Part shown: positions 6,274 to 10,740 of the stretch, piece after piece | Layout of the letters: each line of letters begins with the position of its first letter | How positions within the stretch are numbered: the stretch's first letter is position 1 | Source: CAYSLZ01 sp964468355 | GTDB lineage: Bacteria; Patescibacteriota; Microgenomatia; UBA12405; JAHJSD01 | NCBI GenBank assembly: GCA_964468355.1 | Contig: CAYXSV010000012.1 | Location: forward strand, 1 to 10,740 | Length of the DNA: 10,740 nucleotides | Reading direction: 5' to 3' | Notes under the pieces: generated by a model | What the model saw: the letters and a program-made list of their open reading frames with translations, nothing else | Databases searched by the model: none | Told to the model about the DNA's origin: nothing | Translations under genes and position numbers: made by a program

Positions 6274-7143
6274 TTACAATTCCAATTCCGCTATCGTTTC
6301 AGCCACTTTACGACAGTAAAGCTCTCCTCCCGGGCCGGACGGATGAAGATTATCCTTAGAATTAATATAAACCGGTTTACCTTCTCCGTAAGCGTCTAAA
6401 GAAGGCGTATAAGCATCAGCTAACAGATATCCCTGCGAACCGGCATAATTGATTATATTCTCCAAATAATCTTTCACCGCCTCTGTCCTAACCAGCCGCT
6501 CTGCCTGATTCCAGTTGATTCCATCTATACCTTTTCCGTAAATTGTAGAATTAGGCGCTATTGTTGCCGATAAAACAATCTTTGTGTCCGGAGAAATTTT
6601 TTCAATCTGAGTAATTATGTCACTAATTAACAACCACTGCTTATCCAATCCTTCTTGGCCGTAGCCGAAATTATTATAAGCGAAAGATTCTAAAACTAAG
6701 ATATCCGGTTCAACAGACAAAACAGACGGGTACTTGCTTCCCAAATACTCATACTCGTTTGTCAACCGCTCAACCGCATATTCCAAATCAGAAGCGCCGA
6801 CACCAAAATTAAACAACTCAAATTTAGTTTCCGGAAAATAACTCTCTAAGGCGGAACGCAATTGAGGTAGTTCCGGCTGTAAAACGTCAATCATTGAATC
6901 TCCTAAAACTGCTATCGTTAAAACCTGTTTTGATTTATTGGCCATACTCCCCAAAGCTTGACCATTCATTTTAGGTTCAGGTGTCGGAGTCGGAACCTCA
7001 TTTTCCAACAAACGACGGAACTGATTAACTTGAGCGTTTTTATCGACAAGTAAATCACTAAACCTTATCTGTGCTCTCACTGCAAGCGGCAAACCGACAA
7101 CAAAGCCGGCCATAAAAACAACTGGGTATATATACTTTTTCAC
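6274..7143 (-). CDS. Membrane-anchored SGNH/GDSL-family hydrolase
   Basis: A 289-residue protein with an N-terminal anchor or signal (KKYIYPVVFMAGFVVGLPLAVRA, residues 2-24 with GTG as residue 1), a Pro/Thr linker (PTPTPEP, 51-57) and an extracytoplasmic SGNH domain: VLGDSMID with nucleophile S83, FNFGVGAS (Gly block), LESFAYNNFG near 151-160 in place of the usual GxND, and DNLHP with D264 and H267. Such enzymes are esterases, lipases or carbohydrate deacetylases; the substrate here is unknown. Start choice: the frame is open to GTG 7197, which overlaps the rnhB stop as GTGA, but a near-perfect promoter (TTGACA, 17 bases, TACACT) lies inside that extension and points to transcription beginning at GTG 7143, which starts VKKYIYP, a classic signal. 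If translation were coupled to rnhB instead, 18 residues would be added. Confidence 0.8.
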   Translation of the reverse strand: MKKYIYPVVFMAGFVVGLPLAVRAQIRFSDLLVDKNAQVNQFRRLLENEVPTPTPEPKMNGQALGSMANKSKQVLTIAVLGDSMIDVLQPELPQLRSALESYFPETKFELFNFGVGASDLEYAVERLTNEYEYLGSKYPSVLSVEPDILVLESFAYNNFGYGQEGLDKQWLLISDIITQIEKISPDTKIVLSATIAPNSTIYGKGIDGINWNQAERLVRTEAVKDYLENIINYAGSQGYLLADAYTPSLDAYGEGKPVYINSKDNLHPSGPGGELYCRKVAETIAELEL

Positions 7144-7149
7144 AAGTTC

Positions 7150-7178
7150 AGTGTAGAGAGATTTATTGACATTGTCAA
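7150..7178 (-). promoter_or_regulatory. Strong promoter of the SGNH hydrolase gene
   Basis: On the minus strand the perfect -35 TTGACA (7178-7173) is 17 bases from TACACT (7155-7150). The expected start is 7143, the G of the GTG start codon, i.e. leaderless. It is the best promoter match in the window and lies between the rnhB stop (7194) and the proposed start. Confidence 0.75.
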
Positions 7179-7182
7179 TAAA
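7162..7182. promoter_or_regulatory. Perfect palindrome over the -35 box (possible operator)
   Basis: TTTATTGAC (7162-7170) and GTCAATAAA (7174-7182) are perfect 9-bp inverted arms with a 3-base centre. The dyad covers the -35 hexamer of the SGNH promoter, the position expected for a repressor site bound by a dimeric helix-turn-helix protein. The regulator is unknown; RNA hairpin formation is an alternative, but no T-run follows on either strand in a terminator-like way. Confidence 0.5.
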
Positions 7183-7193
7183 AAAATAGCCAT

Positions 7194-7826
7194 TCACAAA
7201 AACTTCTGTTGTTCAACCAAAAACTTTTGTACCGAAGACCACTTCTTTCTGACAATCGACGGAAAACTTTTATCATTCTGATAACACTTCTTTAAAAACT
7301 GCTGGGTTTTTAAATCAGACATATAACCGGAACCAAAATCACCGTATTTCTTTTTTAAATTTTCGATTATTTCATCCCGCCGGACTTTGGCTAAAATCGA
7401 CGCCGCAGAAACAACCGGATATTTTTCATCGGCTTTATTTTCGCCAAACAATTCGGTTTTACTTTTTATAAGCAGCTGAACCGAGTTAATAAAATTAGTT
7501 ATTCCGTTGGGGTGCGTCGGAACATCAAAAAATGCCCTATTCGGTTTAAACTTATTAATCAAATCGGCAATTGACTGTAAATCGAGTTGATTTAAATTGC
7601 CGGCATCAATTTCTTCCGGCTGGTGAAGTATTATCTGAAAACCCAAAACTTTCTGCTCTATCTCTTTTGCTAATTTTTCTCTCTTCTTTGAAGTTAATTT
7701 TTTGGAATCTTTAATGCCTAATTTCCTAATATATTTTAAACTTTTATTCCTGATCAACACCGCCGATACGGCCATCGGTCCGATAACACACCCTCTTCTC
7801 GCCTCATCTATTCCTAAAATTTTCAT
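7194..7826 (-). CDS. rnhB: Ribonuclease HII, archaeal-like
   Basis: A 210-residue nuclease that cuts RNA in RNA/DNA hybrids and starts removal of ribonucleotides misplaced in DNA. Catalytic acidic residues are in place: D7 and E8 (MKILGIDEARRG), D101 (AFFDVP) and D133 (KADEKYPVVSAASILAKVRR). GCVIGPM at the N-terminus, YGDFGSGYMSD (161-171) and RKKW (193-196) resemble archaeal RNase HII more than the bacterial GPLAGPV type. Oddity: the family motif GIDEAGRG reads GIDEARRG, so the first Gly of the GRG substrate-recognition motif is R10. The frame is open to GTG 7868, but ATG 7826 gives the normal N-terminus and sits 11 bases after the stop of the Cys-rich gene, typical operon spacing; no strong Shine-Dalgarno. 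The TGA stop overlaps a GTG of the next frame (GTGA). Confidence 0.92.
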   Translation of the reverse strand: MKILGIDEARRGCVIGPMAVSAVLIRNKSLKYIRKLGIKDSKKLTSKKREKLAKEIEQKVLGFQIILHQPEEIDAGNLNQLDLQSIADLINKFKPNRAFFDVPTHPNGITNFINSVQLLIKSKTELFGENKADEKYPVVSAASILAKVRRDEIIENLKKKYGDFGSGYMSDLKTQQFLKKCYQNDKSFPSIVRKKWSSVQKFLVEQQKFL

Positions 7827-7837
7827 TTTATCCAGGT

Positions 7838-8128
7838 TTAATTCCGGCCGCTGTATTGTCGACGGCACCGGTTATTAACACATTTTATTTCCAATCCTTG
7901 ACCCTGAAAGCAAAAATCAAAACAATCGCTTGACTGCTGAATATGCTTTTTGTTACCAATAAAACACTCACCCGTTTCTATATGCTTACCGCAGCTACAA
8001 TCGGCCTGACGAGAACAATAATCATCTTCTTTAGGAGAAACATCTGTTGCCTGTTTAAAAAAAGCACCCGCCGCAATTATTATAAAAACTAAAGCGGCAG
8101 AATAGAGTATTACAAGTTTAGGCCTCAT
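7838..8128 (-). CDS. Small secreted or anchored eight-cysteine protein
   Basis: A 96-residue protein I do not recognise. Residues 4-24 form a hydrophobic N-terminal span after MRPK, a signal peptide or membrane anchor without a clear cleavage site. The rest is a short Cys-rich domain with eight cysteines at 38, 44, 46, 55, 69, 73, 83 and 88 (spacing C-x5-C-x-C-x8-C-x13-C-x3-C-x9-C-x4-C). An even number outside the membrane suggests four disulfides; metal binding is another possibility. Its ATG overlaps the apgM stop by one base (TAATG), so translation is probably coupled, and rnhB follows after 11 bases. Neighbours are housekeeping genes and give no hint of role. Clear coding character comes from the tight operon packing and ordered Cys pattern. 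Confidence 0.75.
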   Translation of the reverse strand: MRPKLVILYSAALVFIIIAAGAFFKQATDVSPKEDDYCSRQADCSCGKHIETGECFIGNKKHIQQSSDCFDFCFQGQGLEIKCVNNRCRRQYSGRN

Positions 8129-9321
8129 TATTTTAATTCTATAATTTTTGACATTAAATTCAACTGTGAAAAGCTGTCTAACACGCCGTCAGCGCATTGT
8201 TTTTCAGAAAAAGCAGTTGTTTTGTCAGCGCCGGCGCCCCAAATAAGAACCGGACAAGGTTGATCACAGTGACGTTTAAGCAAAGAGCAAGTTGAATGGT
8301 CGCAGGTAATAACCACCAGTGTGTCATCTGGATGATTAATAACCTGCATTTCACGGTCAACCCGTTCAATAAAGTCTCTTTTTTCAATAAATTTGCCGTC
8401 TTCAGCCAAGCTGTCCGTTGCTTTAATATGCAAAAAAACAAAATCCTTGGTTTGCAATGCTGCCAATGCGGCGTCAAATTTACCGCTTAAATTAGTTTTT
8501 GAAGTCCCGTCTGCTCCTGTCACATCAACTAATTCCATACCGATTAATTCCGCTACCTGCTGATAAAGAAACTTACCGGCGATTGCCGCTGATTTTAGAC
8601 CGTATTTTTCTTGAAATGATTGCAGGTTGTCCAACGACGACGCGCCCCGGGTAATGACGTAATTTGCCGGCGGTAAACCGTCGGTAACTCGTTGATTATT
8701 TTTCGGATGGCCTTCTAAAACGCGGTGAGCTTTATTTAAAAATTGATTTAATATCTCCGCAGTTTTTTCAGCTTCCGGAGAATCAACCAAAGGTCTAATC
8801 CGGCGGACACGGTTGTCCAAATGCGAATACCAGCAGTCGGAATCGGAAATCTGCGGGCTAAGTCCTTGACCGCGAATAACAATCCCCAATCGGTGTTCCT
8901 TAGCGCTTTTAACTTCAATTTCGGCATCGTCAATTTTTATTACGTTCAAAGCTTTAATTAAATCTTTTGTCTTTTTAATCCGTCCTGCCCGGCGGTCAAC
9001 CGCTTTGCCGTCTTTAACATAAGCAAAATTACCCCGAAGGCAAACATCTCCCGGTTTTACTTCCAATCCTGCTCCCCGGGCAGTAAACAACCCCCGCCGG
9101 ATAGCTAATTTTTCCGGGTCGTAACCGAACAGACACAAATGACCTTCCTCCGAAGTCGGCAAAGCACCCTGAAATTTTGTCTGTGCCAAACCAAGAACTC
9201 CCTGCCGGGCTAACTCGTCCATAAACGGTGTTTCGGCTGATTCCAAAGGCGTTTTTTCGCCTAATTCCAGTATCGGTTCGTCTCCCAGCCCGTCAAGAAC
9301 GATAAAAAGAATCTTTTTCAT
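8128..9321 (-). CDS. apgM: 2,3-bisphosphoglycerate-independent phosphoglycerate mutase, archaeal type
   Basis: A 397-residue cytoplasmic enzyme of the alkaline phosphatase superfamily that interconverts 3- and 2-phosphoglycerate in lower glycolysis, with two metal ions and a phosphoserine intermediate. Seen: the metal-binding start KILFIVLDGLGDEP (D10, D14); the probable catalytic Ser S57 in LPTSEEGHLCLFGYDP, where the family usually has PGSD; TARGAGLEVKPGDVCLRGNFA; NNQRVTDGLPPANYVITRGA; IKATDSLAEDG with metal Asp; and CDHSTCSLLKRH with Asp-His, where TGDHSTPCSLKRH is typical. Length fits (about 400). The frame extends upstream to 9393, but ATG 9321 gives the family N-terminus MKKILFIVLDG and lies one base after the expected transcription start of an extended -10 promoter. 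It leads a minus-strand operon with the Cys-rich gene and rnhB. Confidence 0.94.
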   Translation of the reverse strand: MKKILFIVLDGLGDEPILELGEKTPLESAETPFMDELARQGVLGLAQTKFQGALPTSEEGHLCLFGYDPEKLAIRRGLFTARGAGLEVKPGDVCLRGNFAYVKDGKAVDRRAGRIKKTKDLIKALNVIKIDDAEIEVKSAKEHRLGIVIRGQGLSPQISDSDCWYSHLDNRVRRIRPLVDSPEAEKTAEILNQFLNKAHRVLEGHPKNNQRVTDGLPPANYVITRGASSLDNLQSFQEKYGLKSAAIAGKFLYQQVAELIGMELVDVTGADGTSKTNLSGKFDAALAALQTKDFVFLHIKATDSLAEDGKFIEKRDFIERVDREMQVINHPDDTLVVITCDHSTCSLLKRHCDQPCPVLIWGAGADKTTAFSEKQCADGVLDSFSQLNLMSKIIELK

Positions 9322-9328
9322 TAGGTAA

Positions 9329-9356
9329 ATAATAGCATATTCCAATTCATTCCAAA
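9329..9356 (-). promoter_or_regulatory. apgM promoter, leaderless geometry
   Basis: On the minus strand TTTGGA (9356-9351), 16 bases, then TGCTATTAT (9337-9329, extended -10). The expected start is 9322-9321, at the ATG. The same nine-base word TGCTATTAT occurs in the divergent promoter at 9462-9470. Confidence 0.65.
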
Positions 9357-9367
9357 CGAACGAAAAC

Positions 9368-9386
9368 GGGTTTATGCAATAAACCC
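9368..9386. repeat. Perfect 7-bp hairpin between divergent promoters
   Basis: GGGTTTA (9368-9374) and TAAACCC (9380-9386) flank TGCAA. It lies just upstream of the apgM -35 box and six bases from the larger palindrome at 9393-9434. No T-run follows, so a terminator is unlikely; an operator is possible. Confidence 0.55.
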
Positions 9387-9392
9387 CTACCA

Positions 9393-9434
9393 ACCGTCCA
9401 CTTACGGCTACGATCGTAGCACTAAGTAGACGGT
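9393..9434. repeat. 42-bp near-perfect palindrome in the divergent intergenic region
   Basis: The two halves match at 18 of 21 positions around the axis between 9413 and 9414; mismatches are the pairs 9399/9428, 9405/9422 and 9406/9421. The core GCTACGATCGTAGC (9407-9420) is a perfect 14-bp palindrome with no spacer, and the outer arms ACCGTC-C-ACTTA and TAAGT-A-GACGGT add 11 more pairs. It is not followed by T residues and sits between the -35 boxes of apgM and the alpha/beta hydrolase gene. It could be a shared operator, a cruciform, or a dispersed palindromic element. Confidence 0.7.
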
Positions 9435-9442
9435 GTTAATCT

Positions 9443-9470
9443 TTGCACTCAACCAAAAATTTGCTATTAT
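9443..9470 (+). promoter_or_regulatory. Promoter of the alpha/beta hydrolase gene, leaderless geometry
   Basis: TTGCAC (9443-9448), 16 bases, then TGCTATTAT (9462-9470, extended -10 with TATTAT at 9465-9470). The expected start is 9477-9478, the A of ATG 9478. This argues against the upstream in-frame ATG at 9433. Confidence 0.7.
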
Positions 9471-9477
9471 TTTAGGT

Positions 9478-10518
9478 ATGCCCAAAAAAATCTTAAGTAT
9501 CTTCAGCGGTTTGCTAATTATCAGCGGCTTGTTTTTATTTTTCTCGGTTAACACCCACCACACACCCGGTTTGCTTTCCCCTCTAGTTAAAAGTAATTTT
9601 CCGACACCAAGCCCAAGACTGATGGAAAAATACTACTTCGATAATCTGGCTAAAAGAGAATATAAACCGACCGAAATTAAACTGGAAAAAGAATATCTTC
9701 CGCCGTCAACGCATTTTGAACCAATTGACGGAGTAAAAACATGGTTATTCAGCTATCAGTCTGACGATAAGCGCGTTTCAGGCATGGCTAATCTTCCCGG
9801 CCAGTGTACCGAAAAAAGTCCCTGCCCGATTATTGTAATGCTGAGGGGCTACGTTGACAACGAGATTTATTTCAGCGGCATCGGCACCCACAAATCAGCC
9901 GGAGTTTTTGCTAAAAACGATTTTATTACACTTGCCCCTGATTTTCTCGGCTTCGGAGAATCAGATTACCCAGACAAAGATGTTTTAAAAACAAGATTCA
10001 CCCGGCCGATTACTGTATTAAACCTCCTCGCTTCAATCAAACAATGGCCGTTGGTTGATGAAAATAAAATTTTTCTCTGGGGCCACTCCAACGGCGGCCA
10101 AATTGCCTTATCGGTTTTAGAAATCACCGGTGAAAAATATCCGACTACTCTCTGGGCTCCGGTTACTATCGGCTTCCCGGACGCGGTAACCTACTACATG
10201 GATGAATATGATAAGGCCGACGAAAACGGAAAAAAAATCTACAATTTAATTTCAGAATATTCCAAAAAATACTCAACAAAAAACGTTTCTATTGATTATT
10301 ACTGGGATAAAATTAATGCCCCAATTCAAATCCACCAAGGCGGTGCTGACGTTTGGGTACCGGCTAAATGGTCTGAGGAATTTGTTAATCAAATACGCTT
10401 GCGCGGCAAAACCGTTCATTATCACTACTACCCAAAGGCTGATCATAATCTCAAGCAAAATTGGGATGAAGTCGTTGAAAAAGACTTAAACTTCTACAAA
10501 AAATATATGCTAAAATAG
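9478..10518 (+). CDS. Membrane-anchored alpha/beta hydrolase (prolyl oligopeptidase/dienelactone-hydrolase-like)
   Basis: A 346-residue protein with an N-terminal anchor or signal (KKILSIFSGLLIISGLFLFF, about 3-22), a Pro-rich linker (FPTPSPR, 41-47) and an extracytoplasmic alpha/beta-hydrolase domain. The catalytic triad is readable: nucleophile S204 in GHSNGG, D291 in GGADVWVP and H323 in KADHNL. PIIVMLRGYVDN (117-128) takes the place of the oxyanion HGG region, and APDFLGFGESDYP is the usual segment before the nucleophile elbow. The family includes peptidases and esterases; the substrate is not deducible. C110 and C116 could form a disulfide. Start ATG 9478 is preferred over ATG 9433 because the anchor begins there and an extended -10 promoter predicts transcription starting at it. 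valS follows nine bases after the stop. Like the SGNH gene product, it is a surface hydrolase on a PTP-type linker. Confidence 0.88.
   Translation: MPKKILSIFSGLLIISGLFLFFSVNTHHTPGLLSPLVKSNFPTPSPRLMEKYYFDNLAKREYKPTEIKLEKEYLPPSTHFEPIDGVKTWLFSYQSDDKRVSGMANLPGQCTEKSPCPIIVMLRGYVDNEIYFSGIGTHKSAGVFAKNDFITLAPDFLGFGESDYPDKDVLKTRFTRPITVLNLLASIKQWPLVDENKIFLWGHSNGGQIALSVLEITGEKYPTTLWAPVTIGFPDAVTYYMDEYDKADENGKKIYNLISEYSKKYSTKNVSIDYYWDKINAPIQIHQGGADVWVPAKWSEEFVNQIRLRGKTVHYHYYPKADHNLKQNWDEVVEKDLNFYKKYMLK
10508..10516 (+). promoter_or_regulatory. Possible extended -10 box before valS
   Basis: TGCTAAAAT (extended -10) overlaps the last codons of the hydrolase gene and predicts a start near 10523, about five bases before the valS ATG. 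No good -35 is seen. Co-transcription with the hydrolase gene is equally possible. Confidence 0.4.
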
Positions 10519-10527
10519 GCAGTAATT

Positions 10528-10740
10528 ATGGACAAGCAGTGGGATCATAAAGAATTTGAGAGTAAAATCTATCAGCAATGGGAAAAAAAGGGCTACTTTA
10601 CTCCGGAGATCGACCCTAAAAAAGAACCTTTTACAATTCTTCTTCCGCCGCCTAACGCCAATGATCCCTTACACGCCGGACATGCAATGTATGTTATAGA
10701 AGACATTCTCTGCCGTTGGCACCGGATGATTGGCGACCCG
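10528..10740 (+). CDS. valS: Valine--tRNA ligase, N-terminal fragment
   Basis: The window ends after 71 codons of an open frame starting MDKQWDHKEFESKIYQQWEK. The N-terminus has the class I synthetase helix (KIYQQWEKKGYF) followed by LPPPNANDPLHAGHAM (39-54), the HIGH-motif strand-turn-helix with H49-A-G-H52, and IEDILCRWHRMIGDP. The PPPN...LH.GHA frame is that of valyl-tRNA synthetase; the usual PPPNVTG is PPPNAND here. The enzyme charges tRNA-Val and edits Thr in the cytoplasm. ATG 10528 is nine bases after the hydrolase stop, with no Shine-Dalgarno. The rest lies beyond the right edge, so the assignment relies on the first domain only; leucyl- or isoleucyl-type is less likely. Confidence 0.85.
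   Translation, partial: MDKQWDHKEFESKIYQQWEKKGYFTPEIDPKKEPFTILLPPPNANDPLHAGHAMYVIEDILCRWHRMIGDP

Noticed and set aside
7827..7868. N-terminal extension of RNase HII from GTG 7868
   Set aside because: It overlaps the upstream gene, whereas ATG 7826 gives the family start MKILGIDEA and normal spacing.
9322..9393. N-terminal extension of the phosphoglycerate mutase
   Set aside because: The added 24 residues are not part of the family and cover the promoter; MKKILFIVLDG is the normal N-terminus.
9393..9434. Bidirectional transcription terminator
   Set aside because: No T-run on either side, and the flanking genes diverge from this point, so nothing needs terminating here.

Overview
The window looks like a compact stretch of a Candidate Phyla Radiation (Patescibacteria) chromosome, most likely Microgenomates-like. 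This is an inference from several signs: a eukaryote-like (type 2) isoleucyl-tRNA synthetase, a valyl-tRNA synthetase with a non-standard signature, archaeal-type phosphoglycerate mutase and RNase HII, A+T-rich intergenic DNA, stops of neighbouring genes that touch or overlap, and no clear Shine-Dalgarno sequence at any start. TGA is used as a stop (prs, rnhB), so the UGA-to-Gly code of Gracilibacteria/Absconditabacteria does not apply. No rRNA, tRNA, insertion sequence, phage gene, CRISPR array or recognisable defence locus was seen.

Layout. 1-561 (-): 5' part of a CBS-domain protein running off the left edge. 562-717: divergent intergenic region holding a long inverted repeat. 718-1953 (+): MFS-type membrane protein. 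1954-2103: a consensus-like promoter, a 7-bp hairpin and a strong intrinsic terminator that ends five bases before the ileS start. 2104-4926 (+): ileS. 4928-5194 (-): small unrecognised protein, convergent with ileS and carrying the ileS terminator in its 3' end. 5195-5313: an imperfect inverted repeat and weak promoter. 5314-6273 (+): prs (PRPP synthetase). 6274-9321 (-): a four-gene run read right to left, apgM - small secreted Cys-rich protein - rnhB - anchored SGNH hydrolase; the last gene also has its own excellent promoter. 9322-9477: divergent promoter region containing two palindromes. 9478-10518 (+): anchored alpha/beta hydrolase. 10528-10740 (+): 5' end of valS. No stretch over about 160 bases lacks a gene.

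Together these are mainly core functions: amino-acid charging of tRNA (ileS, valS), PRPP supply (prs), lower glycolysis (apgM) and ribonucleotide removal from DNA (rnhB), mixed with cell-surface proteins of unknown substrate (two anchored hydrolases with Pro/Thr-rich linkers, one eight-cysteine protein). The most interesting signals are regulatory. In several genes an extended -10 box sits so close to the start codon that the mRNA should begin at or within a few bases of it, i.e. leaderless transcription. ileS is the exception, with a roughly 110-base leader ending in a terminator hairpin. I found no complete undescribed multi-gene system; the novelty candidates are this ileS leader, the divergent palindromes, the eight-cysteine protein and active-site variants in IleRS and RNase HII.
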